In this document: in pieces, positions 1-7,112 of the stretch
Position numbering within the stretch: position 1 is the stretch's first letter
Layout: each line of letters starts with the position of its first letter
Source: JAUIBE01 sp035267185
Lineage (GTDB): Bacteria; Pseudomonadota; Gammaproteobacteria; Xanthomonadales; SZUA-36
DNA length: 19,698 nt
Assembly (NCBI GenBank): GCA_035267185.1
Contig: DATFLY010000020.1
Span: forward strand, 1 to 19,698
Reading direction: 5' to 3'
Position numbers and translations under genes: made by a program
The notes under the pieces: generated by a model
Databases searched by the model: none
Seen by the model: only the letters and a program-made list of their open reading frames with translations
Told to the model about the DNA's origin: nothing

Positions 1-1419
1 CCGGCGCCCTCCCCCAATGGAGAGCAGCTTGCCTATGTTCGTTTTGACGAACACGGTTGTGAAGTTGTCATACAGCCTCTTGTTCTTGGCGTCCCCGAAC
101 CGATTGCCAACTGCACGAGAAAATTCCCGACCCTGGTTGACTGGTCGTCCAACGGAGAATTGCTGGCATATACCAGTGCAGAAGCAGATGATGCTGATGG
201 ATTTCGCCGGCTGCACGCCATCAATATTGTTTCCGGAGAAATACAGCCCCTGAGCGTTGACGTCACACCGACTGGTACAGATTTTTACCCGAGATTCAGT
301 CCGGATAACAACCAACTCGCCTTTTTGCGGGGTGAACCACAACCGGACCACCGTAGCACACTCTGGGTTTTGGACCTTGCCAGTCGGAAGGAAATGCAAA
401 TCACCAGGCAACCCGCCCAACTGACGGGAATGACCTGGCTGAATCCTCAGGAAATTCTTTACGGCTTTGTCGACAGTGGCCGAATCGAAGGAAGAGTCAT
501 CGACCTGCAGAAGGACATTGAAAAAACCATTCCTGGATTCAACCTGATTCATCCGGAGTATAAGGGTGACGAGCGTTTACTGATCGGTGCAAGGCAAAGC
601 GGAAAACGTGACTTGTACCTGTTGAACGCTGCCGGCGAGGGTCAATATGTCGCTGCCTCGACAGGAGATGACTTTCACGGCCGGCTGTCACCGGATGAAA
701 ACTGGATTGCGTATGTCTCAGGGCGCAGTGGCTTTGAAGAAATCTGGATTGCGAATACAAAAAACCAGAATGTTAGGCGCCTGACCAATTTCGAGGGCGC
801 CACGGTTCGTTATCCGGACTGGCACCCTGGCGGCAACCTGATCCTGTTTTCTGCACAGACATCGCAGGGCGAGCGGCTTTTTGAAGCTGACGTGATATCA
901 GGTGCCGTGAATCAGCTTTCTGTGCTCGAGAATGAAGCGACCATGCCGCGCTGGCTGCCAGACGGCGAGTCATGGGTTCATGGCTGCAGAATCTCGGGCG
1001 ATTGGGGTATCTGTATCAGCAACAGGCAGAACACCAGGCTGATTGCCAGCGGTTTCTATCAACCTCAGCCGCTTGATCAGGACCAGTTGGCGGTCGTCGA
1101 TCACTCTGGCGCGCTGTATCGCCTGTCGGTCACGGATGGTGGCATCGAATCGTTATGGCGCGGGCTTCATCCCAGGGCAGGCTGGTCAATTTCAGGATCG
1201 AAGCTGGTTTATGCAACCGCTGGACAAAAGGTCGAGGAAAGCCGCCTGGTCGAACTCAACCTTGAAACTGGTGTTTCGCATGATCTGTTTCATGGCTCGT
1301 TACCCTTAAACGATGTCGTCATCAACATCGGCCAAAAGTCCGGTGCAATCCTTTTCACCCGTCACCAGCAACCCAGTGACGATCTGGTGATTTTCGAGGA
1401 TGTACAGCTCGATCATTAA
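1..1419 (+). CDS. TolB-like beta-propeller protein, C-terminal part (5' truncated); probable CadC-type winged-helix regulator
   Basis: The reading frame is open from the first base to TAA at 1417-1419, so the start lies outside the window; the first in-frame ATG at 160 is internal. The visible 472 residues carry repeated WD40-like/TolB blades of the form SPNGEQLAYV, DWSSNGELLAY, RFSPDNNQLAF, RLSPDENWIAYVSGR and DWHPGGNLILFSA, each followed by a WVLDL- or IWIAN-type strand. This is the usual look of a TolB/PD40 six-bladed propeller. Proteins of this shape in Gammaproteobacteria are often membrane-anchored transcription regulators, with an N-terminal OmpR-type winged helix, one membrane helix and a periplasmic propeller. 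The DNA-binding part would be upstream, so that role is inference. A periplasmic TolB homologue without the winged helix is the alternative. The stop overlaps the stop of the convergent AraC-family gene by 4 bases. Confidence 0.8.
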   Translation, partial: PAPSPNGEQLAYVRFDEHGCEVVIQPLVLGVPEPIANCTRKFPTLVDWSSNGELLAYTSAEADDADGFRRLHAINIVSGEIQPLSVDVTPTGTDFYPRFSPDNNQLAFLRGEPQPDHRSTLWVLDLASRKEMQITRQPAQLTGMTWLNPQEILYGFVDSGRIEGRVIDLQKDIEKTIPGFNLIHPEYKGDERLLIGARQSGKRDLYLLNAAGEGQYVAASTGDDFHGRLSPDENWIAYVSGRSGFEEIWIANTKNQNVRRLTNFEGATVRYPDWHPGGNLILFSAQTSQGERLFEADVISGAVNQLSVLENEATMPRWLPDGESWVHGCRISGDWGICISNRQNTRLIASGFYQPQPLDQDQLAVVDHSGALYRLSVTDGGIESLWRGLHPRAGWSISGSKLVYATAGQKVEESRLVELNLETGVSHDLFHGSLPLNDVVINIGQKSGAILFTRHQQPSDDLVIFEDVQLDH

Positions 1420-2237
1420 CGCTGCACCACCAGGTGATCGCCACCAATGAGATTGCTAACACTGCCAAACCCGAGTCGCTGAAGTTCATGTCGCAGGTGC
1501 GACTGGTCAAAATACCCACCTGTCTGAGCCAGGTCTGCCGCGCTTCTTGTCCAGCCACCATTGGTCATTGAAATCAATTCACGAAGCCGCGAAGTGGAAA
1601 GAACCTGCTTGGGTGCAAGTCCAACTTCGGCGCGAACCATACGCTGCAGCGTCCTGCTGGTGATGCCAAAATTGTCGGCATAGTCATTGACCCTTTCCCC
1701 ATGTACACGATCCCGAAGGGACCTGATCACGCCATGTATGCGTTTTCGATGATCATCGAAACAGCCGGGCTGAAGTCCTTGACGCGATTTCATAAAGTCA
1801 CACAGGGCCCGGGTTAATACAGCCGGTCCCTGGTCCTGGCACTTGAGCAATAATTCCTCAAGAACATGGTCCCTGAGCGACTCTGTCTGATCGCTCATGG
1901 AAGCCGGGGCAATATCGAACAAGGTCCTGACTGCACCAGGCGCCAGGTTGACCATCATGAATTCAGTATTCGGCCGTGTGGCCCAGATCCTGGCCCTCGA
2001 GTCAGGACCCAGGAGAGCCAGCCGGGGCAGGCGTCGTATCTGTCCACCATCCTGGTATTCCAGAATCCTGCCGCGACAGTGAAGGACTATGGCCGCGGTT
2101 GGTATTCGTAATACCGTGTCGGCCCGGGTGGATTCAGCGTCTGTTCCGAAACTGTATGTGGTCACATTAACCACGGCTTCACACATACCCGGCTTAAATT
2201 CTGATGCGGTTCTTCCGACGATCTGATTCTCTGACAT
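1416..2237 (-). CDS. AraC-family transcriptional regulator
   Basis: 273 residues. The C-terminal third is an AraC/XylS DNA-binding domain with two helix-turn-helix units. The first is around residues 180-210 (VNDYADNFGITSRTLQRMVR) and the second around 230-260 (SAADLAQTGGYFDQSHLRHE). The phrase GGYFDQSHL is the family's well-known second-helix signature. Residues 1-130 look like a cupin-type sensing domain (VLRIPTAAIVLHCRG, then RRLPRLALLGP), so it probably binds a small ligand, which the sequence does not reveal. The ATG at 2235-2237 has no good Shine-Dalgarno directly in front. A well-spaced GGGAG serves another ATG 13 bases upstream in a different frame (see the 2194-2250 entry). It is divergent from the di-heme cytochrome gene, which is the obvious candidate target alongside itself. 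This is inference from position only. Confidence 0.9.
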   Translation of the reverse strand: MSENQIVGRTASEFKPGMCEAVVNVTTYSFGTDAESTRADTVLRIPTAAIVLHCRGRILEYQDGGQIRRLPRLALLGPDSRARIWATRPNTEFMMVNLAPGAVRTLFDIAPASMSDQTESLRDHVLEELLLKCQDQGPAVLTRALCDFMKSRQGLQPGCFDDHRKRIHGVIRSLRDRVHGERVNDYADNFGITSRTLQRMVRAEVGLAPKQVLSTSRLRELISMTNGGWTRSAADLAQTGGYFDQSHLRHELQRLGFGSVSNLIGGDHLVVQR

Positions 2238-2250
2238 GACTGATTACCAT
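2194..2250 (-). other. Possible 18-codon leader ORF overlapping the AraC start
   Basis: On the minus strand a GGGAG (2256-2260) sits five bases ahead of an ATG at 2248-2250. This opens an 18-codon frame, beginning MVISHVRES, that ends at 2194. It overlaps the ATG of the AraC-family gene (2235-2237) in a different frame. The AraC gene itself lacks a comparable ribosome site, so ribosomes loaded here could control its translation. It may equally be chance. No homology is claimed. Confidence 0.25.
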
Positions 2251-2309
2251 CGTTTCTCCCAACAACCAGACCGGATTGGAGAGTGATTCGATTACACAAT
2301 AAGTTGGGG

Positions 2310-2315
2310 TAGAAT
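2310..2315 (+). promoter_or_regulatory. Candidate -10 box for the di-heme cytochrome gene
   Basis: TAGAAT matches the sigma-70 -10 consensus at five of six bases and lies in the divergent gap about 85 bases before the preferred start. The hexamer 17 bases upstream (TTCGAT, 2287-2292) is a weak -35. An activator such as the divergent AraC-family protein would suit such a promoter. Moderate to low support. Confidence 0.3.
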
Positions 2316-2401
2316 GTCTAACAGGTAAACAGGATACACCGACAACCAAGAGGGAGATCGTTTTGTTGCATGCTGTGTCGATGTGCTTAAGGGGTCTGAA
2401 T

Positions 2402-3856
2402 GTGAAAACAGTTTTAGTAAGTTTCATTGTTTCTGGGATGTTTGCAGGATTTGCAACCGCAGCGGAGCCCAACCATCCAGCGAATCCACCCTCTCATGCG
2501 GATATTCATGCAGCCTACCTGGATGGCACCATGGATATTGACGATTTACGTCTTATTGGCCTGTCAGTATTTACAACGCCTTTTAATATTTATGACGGGT
2601 TCGGTGATGGCCCGTTTGATCCAGGTGAGGATGACACCCGTGCATTTGGCCAGCGGCCCACCCTTCAGGGTAACGGGCTGTTTCTTCGTGTAAATGGCCT
2701 GGATGCGCAAAGCTGCAATGAATGTCACACCATAGTCAGTAACCGGGAACGACCACCTGAACTGGGTATCGGTGGTGTTGGCGGTCTTGTGCAATCCGCA
2801 CTCATCCTGCCCGATGCCATCGATGTTTCGGATTCCGAGACTCCCCCAGAAGAAGCCTTTGACGGAACTGCTGATTACACCGGACGCCTGGCCAATCCTC
2901 CTTTCCTGTTTGGCGGAGGTGGCGTGGAACTGCTGGCCAAGGAAATGACCATTGATCTTCAGTCCATCGCCCATGAAGCAATGGCTTCTTCTGCAGGCAC
3001 GGTGTTTCAACTCGACACACATGGCGTCAATTTCGGCACCATTACCAGTCTCGGCGATGGCGAAACAGAGTTAAATGCTGAAGGTATCGGCTTTGAAGAC
3101 AATACCGGGCGAGACGTTGCAGACATTCTTGTCGTCAGGCCTTTTGGCCGAAAAGGTGAAAATTTCAGTATGCGGGACTTCGACCGCGGCGCCATGCAGT
3201 TCCATTTCGGAGTTGAACCTGTAGAAATCATCGGCGAAGGTGTCGATGGAGACGGCGATGGTGTGGTTGACGAAGTCTCCACGGGCGAAATGACTGCATT
3301 ACACATTTTCGACGTGACCAATCCACCACCATTTATGAGTCGACTCAACCGTGAAGCCATGTCCGGATTCGCCAGTTTTTACCAGGTGGGATGCGCCGGT
3401 TGCCATATCCCGGAAATTGCCACACGATCAAACCTGTTGCCACTGGCATTTCCTGAGGACCCGGCCGATCCTTCCAGTAATGTTTACATCGAAATAGACC
3501 TGCGAAAATTCGGATTCAAACGAGTCAGGGGTGGTGGCATCAAAGTGCCGCTTTTTTCAGACCTGAAACGTCACAAAATGGGTCCTGAACTTGCAGAAAC
3601 ATTCAATGCCGGCGAGATCGCCAATGATGAATTTGTTACGGCGCGTTTATGGGGGATTGCTGACACAGCGCCCTACATGCATGACGGACGTTCGACGACG
3701 CTTCGGGATGCAATCGAAGCGCATGGTGGTGACGCTGAGGCAGCCCGCGATGCTTTCCTAGATCTTACTGAAGAGGATAAAGATAATCTATTGTTATTCC
3801 TAGGTAATCTCAGAACACCCATCGATCCCAATCAGGACTTAATCAAGAAGCGCTAG
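2402..3856 (+). CDS. Exported di-heme c-type cytochrome, DHOR/DUF1111 family (putative thiol oxidoreductase or peroxidase-like)
   Basis: I prefer the GTG at 2402. It has AAGGGG at 2389-2394 seven bases upstream and begins a clean Sec signal peptide (MKTVLVSFIVSGMFAGFATA, cleaved near AAE). The frame can be extended to a TTG at 2363, but that puts charged and polar residues before the signal. The 484-residue product has two covalent heme-binding motifs, CNECH at residues 105-109 and CAGCH at 331-335, the latter in the family context FYQVGCAGCHIPE. A calcium-loop-like DGDGDG lies near 282-287, and MHDGR near 426 precedes a C-terminal helix. This order matches the DHOR family (PF06537), related to bacterial di-heme cytochrome c peroxidases. 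It should act as a periplasmic electron carrier or redox enzyme; the substrate is unknown. No partner redox gene is adjacent. Confidence 0.88.
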   Translation: MKTVLVSFIVSGMFAGFATAAEPNHPANPPSHADIHAAYLDGTMDIDDLRLIGLSVFTTPFNIYDGFGDGPFDPGEDDTRAFGQRPTLQGNGLFLRVNGLDAQSCNECHTIVSNRERPPELGIGGVGGLVQSALILPDAIDVSDSETPPEEAFDGTADYTGRLANPPFLFGGGGVELLAKEMTIDLQSIAHEAMASSAGTVFQLDTHGVNFGTITSLGDGETELNAEGIGFEDNTGRDVADILVVRPFGRKGENFSMRDFDRGAMQFHFGVEPVEIIGEGVDGDGDGVVDEVSTGEMTALHIFDVTNPPPFMSRLNREAMSGFASFYQVGCAGCHIPEIATRSNLLPLAFPEDPADPSSNVYIEIDLRKFGFKRVRGGGIKVPLFSDLKRHKMGPELAETFNAGEIANDEFVTARLWGIADTAPYMHDGRSTTLRDAIEAHGGDAEAARDAFLDLTEEDKDNLLLFLGNLRTPIDPNQDLIKKR

Positions 3857-3872
3857 CCTCCGGAATGAAGGT

Positions 3873-4538
3873 TTACAGCTGAGATTCGACCAACTCCAGC
3901 AGCTCAGCGGCTTCCTTTCTCGAAACCCGCATAATATCGACCCTGGATGTTGTGTCCTGTACAGCGTAAATAAAGAAATTCCTGAACAACGGATTCTCTA
4001 GCAGTTCCGGATTGGTGATCTGTTGTTCGATCATATCGAAGTTTGCCATCATCAGGGGGATGTAACCATCATCAAGCGCCTGCAGAAAGTTATTCTGCCG
4101 GATTTCAATCTGGTCATACCGCCGCATCAGATGAAGCAGGGATTCCTTGACCAGTGGATCTGAAAGCAGTCGAAAATCCCCACTTTCCCGCATTGACAGG
4201 TATGTGACCCTGGCGGGCTCGAAAAACCAGTATGAAGATGGCGCAAAAATCGTCTGGGCCTGCTCTTCGGATGATGCTTCGCCCAGTTCGTCAAGCCCGG
4301 GGATGATGCCCATGAAGTGTTCCAGGCGTTTCTCATTATCGTTAATGACATCATCAAGCTCTTTGATGTCATTTCCAAGATCATCAGCAAGCCCCTGAAG
4401 ATACTGTTGTTCAGTCTCGCGCTCCTGCATCTCCTCGTAGAGACTCTCAAACCACAATGCGATACTGATCCCAACGACAATCATCGCGATTTCCACCACG
4501 AAATTAGCCGAGCGTGAACTTCTCAACCTTGCAAACAT
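3873..4538 (-). CDS. Small single-pass membrane protein with cytoplasmic or periplasmic coiled coil (DUF6090-like)
   Basis: 221 residues. The ATG at 4536-4538 has GAGGG six bases upstream. A single hydrophobic helix (VVEIAMIVVGISIALWF, about residues 14-30) is followed by a highly charged stretch, EEMQERETEQQYLQGLADDL onward to about residue 75, which is probably coiled coil. The rest is mostly helical and acidic with no catalytic motif I recognise. The E-I-x-x-I-V-x-G-I-x-I-A-L-x-x layout followed by an acidic helix resembles DUF6090 membrane proteins, whose function is not known. It is divergent from the TIR gene with about 100 bases between them and convergent with the cytochrome gene, 16 bases away. 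A role beside the TIR protein is only suggested by position. Confidence 0.75.
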   Translation of the reverse strand: MFARLRSSRSANFVVEIAMIVVGISIALWFESLYEEMQERETEQQYLQGLADDLGNDIKELDDVINDNEKRLEHFMGIIPGLDELGEASSEEQAQTIFAPSSYWFFEPARVTYLSMRESGDFRLLSDPLVKESLLHLMRRYDQIEIRQNNFLQALDDGYIPLMMANFDMIEQQITNPELLENPLFRNFFIYAVQDTTSRVDIMRVSRKEAAELLELVESQL

Positions 4539-4629
4539 CTTAGTCCCTCAATGTGTTTTGGATTAAAACACCTGGCTGTTTGACGCAATCGCGTCTCCAG
4601 TAGTTTAGAGTGTAGCCGGGATTTATTCT

Positions 4630-4635
4630 GGAGAG
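4630..4635 (+). promoter_or_regulatory. Shine-Dalgarno that fixes an ATA start codon for the TIR gene
   Basis: GGAGAG lies six bases before ATA at 4642-4644. Downstream of the in-frame TAG at 4606-4608, no ATG, GTG or TTG occurs in this frame until 4909, well inside the conserved protein. The ATA opens exactly where the TIR fold begins, giving (M)AKPGAIFLSYSSDD. An ATT at 4621 is in frame but lacks a ribosome site. Confidence 0.6.
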
Positions 4636-4641
4636 CGCAAC

Positions 4642-6366
4642 ATAGCCAAGCCCGGTGCCATATTCCTGAGTTACTCATCAGACGACAAAGACGGCGCATT
4701 ACAAATTTGCAATGCCCTGCGTGCTGTCGGACTGGATGTATGGTTTGACCAGAATGAACTGCGCAGTGGCGATGCCTGGGACCCGTCAATTCGCCAGAAA
4801 ATCAAGGATTGTGCCATTTTTGTTCCGATTATTTCTGCGAAAACCCAGGCGCGGGAAGAGGGTTACTTTCGTCTTGAATGGAAGCTGGCCACAGATCGCT
4901 CGTACCTGATGGTGGATGACAAACCTTTCCTCTTTCCTGTTGTAATCGATGATACATCTGAGTACACGGCAAAGGTCCCGGAACGATTCAGGGAACGTCA
5001 ATGGACCAGGCTGATCGATGATGACCAGATAACAGCCTTCGCAGAACAGATGGCCGGCCTGTTGCTAAAACAACCGTCCCCTGCTCAGAAGAACCCTGAG
5101 GCTCCCAGGCCCGATTCTCCTGGCGCATCGAAGACTTCGACTGATGAATCGAGTGATGGATTCTGGATAGCTGTTTTACCCTTTCGACATATTGGCGCAA
5201 GTTCGGAGCTGGAGGCGATCGCCGAGGGACTCTGTGAAGAAATCGTCACTGGCCTGTCACGTTTTTCCTACCTGCGTGTCATTTCTCATGGTTCAACCAC
5301 GAGGCTCAAGAATCAATTCAACGATGCAAGCAGCGCTGGCAAGTCACTGAATGCCCGATATGTTATGCAGGGAAGCCTGCGCCAGTCCGGGTCACGATTA
5401 CGTATCGCTGCCCAGCTGGTCGATACCAGCTCTGGGGCACACTTGTGGGCAGAAAGTTATGACCGAACCTACAGCCCTGACGCTGTCTTTGAGCTTCAGG
5501 ATGAACTGGTTCCTCGAATCGTTTCAACGGTTGCCGATCAAAACGGAATACTGCCCAGAAGCATGAGCGAGGTGGTTCGAAACCGGCCACCGGAATCGCT
5601 AAGCCCTTACGAAGCAGTATTGAGGAGTTTTGCCTATTTTTGGCGACTCACTGCCGAGGAATGTGAAGCGAGTCGGTGTGCCCTCGAGCTCGCCCTGCAA
5701 AAAGCACCCGATGATTCTGACGCCTGGGCCATGCTGGCGTTGCTTTCGGTGCAAGCCCATGCGCAGAGATTCAACCCGGAGATCGACTTTTTGCCCGGAG
5801 GCCTGGCAGCAGCAAGACGCGCAGTAGAGTCAGGGCCCTCCAATCACATGGCTCATTTCAGTCATGCACAGGCGCTTTACTTCGCAGGGGAAACAGAAAG
5901 CTTCCGTAATTCCGCCATCAGGACGGTTGAGCTGAACCCCCTGGATGGCAACGCCATCGCGTTCATGGGTGAATTACTGTCCTATTCGGGTGAATTTGAT
6001 CGCGGCAAGACGCTTGCCAAAGCCGCCAAGGAGTTGAATCCGAACCATCCGGGCTGGTACTGGATTACCGATTTCTACCATGCCTACCGGGAACGTGACT
6101 ACCGCCTTGCACTCAGCTGTTCGCTTCGAATCGAATTACCTGAACACTGGGGAACGTACCTGGCTATTGCCGCATCCTCCGGACAACTGGGGGACCTCAA
6201 TGCCGGTCGGCAGGCAATGCGTCAATTGCTCGAATTCAGGCCAAATTTCGCAAAAACAGGCCGTGCTGACCTGGAACGATGGTTTGGTACCGAATATACC
6301 GAGCACATTCTTGATGGGTTAAGAAAAGCCGGGTTCAGGGAAGAAACGGGCACGACATCAGCCTGA
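4642..6366 (+). CDS. TIR domain - TolB-like (FlgO-type) domain - TPR fusion protein, probable ATA start
   Basis: The frame encodes about 574 residues if translation starts at ATA 4642. Residues 5-135 form a TIR domain: strand A with FLSYSSDD, the BB loop WFDQNELRSGD (34-44), and then YFRLEWKLA, where E79 aligns with the catalytic glutamate of NAD-cleaving TIR domains. After a Pro/Ser-rich linker (about 135-170), FWIAVLPF at 174 opens the TolB-like domain found beside adenylate cyclases and winged-helix regulators; it runs to about 300 (QLVDTSSGAHLWAESYDR). The remainder is TPR-like helical repeats (DAWAMLALLSVQAHA; SGPSNHMAHFSHAQALYFAG). No membrane segment or signal peptide is visible, so it is probably cytoplasmic. 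TIR NADase activity would suit a defence or stress effector, but this fusion family's function is not established as far as I know. Annotation from the first ATG at 4909 would lose the TIR core. Confidence 0.85.
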   Translation: MAKPGAIFLSYSSDDKDGALQICNALRAVGLDVWFDQNELRSGDAWDPSIRQKIKDCAIFVPIISAKTQAREEGYFRLEWKLATDRSYLMVDDKPFLFPVVIDDTSEYTAKVPERFRERQWTRLIDDDQITAFAEQMAGLLLKQPSPAQKNPEAPRPDSPGASKTSTDESSDGFWIAVLPFRHIGASSELEAIAEGLCEEIVTGLSRFSYLRVISHGSTTRLKNQFNDASSAGKSLNARYVMQGSLRQSGSRLRIAAQLVDTSSGAHLWAESYDRTYSPDAVFELQDELVPRIVSTVADQNGILPRSMSEVVRNRPPESLSPYEAVLRSFAYFWRLTAEECEASRCALELALQKAPDDSDAWAMLALLSVQAHAQRFNPEIDFLPGGLAAARRAVESGPSNHMAHFSHAQALYFAGETESFRNSAIRTVELNPLDGNAIAFMGELLSYSGEFDRGKTLAKAAKELNPNHPGWYWITDFYHAYRERDYRLALSCSLRIELPEHWGTYLAIAASSGQLGDLNAGRQAMRQLLEFRPNFAKTGRADLERWFGTEYTEHILDGLRKAGFREETGTTSA

Positions 6367-6379
6367 AGCTGCGCTGTCG

Positions 6380-7036
6380 TCAGCCCAGTTTTTCCTCGAT
6401 TTCGGCCAGGCGTATTTCAAGCGCTTCAATCCGTTTCATTAACTCATCACGGACTTCAGCACTCCTGGTGACCGGCGCTGCATGCTGAGGCGCTGCATGT
6501 TGCGGCGCGTCGGGAACCTGCGGCTCCCCGCACAACAGGTGCGCGAATCTTCCCTCTTTCTGGCCTGGTTGCTTTGACAGCGCCACCGCAAACCCGGTTT
6601 CTATCAGGTGTTCCAACACCAGGTGAACATCTTCAAGGTCATCAAACTCAAACAAACGGTGGCTATGATTTCGAAGTTCACCCAGGGTTTGCGGGCCGCG
6701 GAGCATCAGTACGCAAACCAACGCCAGGCTGCGGCTGTAGAGTTTCCACTGTTTGTCTGCCCGGTGTTCATACTTTGAAACCCTTGCACCCCATGTTTCG
6801 CGGACGAGGTCCAGTTCCTGTAACTCCCGCAAGGTATGTCCGACTTCGCCTTCGGTATAGGCGGTGACCGGAAAACGGGCTGTCTTCTGGTTACAGGCAT
6901 TGCGCAGGGAGTTTACGGTCAGCGGGTATTGATCAGGCGTGGTCTCCTTCTTTTCCATCAAAGCGCCCAACACCCGAACCTGGATTGGTGTGAAATTAAA
7001 AGACTGTTTAGGTGATTGATCTTGAGTGTTGTCCAT
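6380..7036 (-). CDS. yceH: YceH family protein (DUF480/UPF0502)
   Basis: 218 residues, the normal length for the family. The N-terminal hallmark is clear: FTPIQVRVLGALMEKKETTP, then QYPLTVNSLRNACNQKTAR and a long helix with ELQELDLVRE. A second winged-helix-like unit follows (ALVCVLMLRGPQTLGELRNH, then FDDLEDVHLVLEHL). YceH proteins are two tandem winged helices of unknown cellular role. The tail is a predicted coiled coil (LMKRIEALEIRLAEIEEKL), reached through a low-complexity linker in which APQHA is repeated. The ATG at 7034-7036 has AGGT a few bases upstream. It converges with the TIR gene across a 13-base gap and is divergent from the sugar dehydrogenase. Confidence 0.93.
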   Translation of the reverse strand: MDNTQDQSPKQSFNFTPIQVRVLGALMEKKETTPDQYPLTVNSLRNACNQKTARFPVTAYTEGEVGHTLRELQELDLVRETWGARVSKYEHRADKQWKLYSRSLALVCVLMLRGPQTLGELRNHSHRLFEFDDLEDVHLVLEHLIETGFAVALSKQPGQKEGRFAHLLCGEPQVPDAPQHAAPQHAAPVTRSAEVRDELMKRIEALEIRLAEIEEKLG

Positions 7037-7058
7037 AATGACCTAATCTTAACCCGGT

Positions 7059-7079
7059 GCGCGGATAACCGCGCTTTTT
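7059..7079 (+). terminator. GC hairpin followed by a T run in a divergent gap
   Basis: GCGCGG (7059-7064) and CCGCGC (7069-7074) pair perfectly around the loop ATAA and are followed by five T, the form of an intrinsic terminator reading rightward. It lies between divergent genes. It would either stop readthrough entering from the left, antisense to yceH, or act as a leader attenuator if the dehydrogenase transcript starts before it. The sequence cannot decide between these. Confidence 0.45.
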
Positions 7080-7112
7080 AATATTAACTTCCGGATAGTG
7101 TTTGGAGCCGTC

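Noticed and set aside
2363..2401. TTG 2363 as start of the di-heme cytochrome
   Set aside because: It has a usable AGGGAG, but it adds 13 residues ahead of a complete signal peptide; GTG 2402 with AAGGGG fits better. Not fully excluded.
2564..3022. Minus-strand 152-codon frame inside the cytochrome gene
   Set aside because: Antisense to conserved heme-protein sequence; composition is unlike a real protein.
4580..4611. TTGACG and TAGAGT as a promoter for the TIR gene
   Set aside because: Spacing is 20 bases, and hexamers at 16-18 bases match poorly; not strong enough to list.
4560..4700. A frameshift joining an upstream standard start in another frame to the TIR gene
   Set aside because: Neither other plus-strand frame offers an ATG with a ribosome site near 4642, and the TIR sequence is continuous in one frame from the ATA onward.
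4909..6366. TIR gene beginning at the first ATG, 4909
   Set aside because: The conserved TIR core is encoded in the same frame directly upstream without a stop, so this ATG is internal (residue 90).
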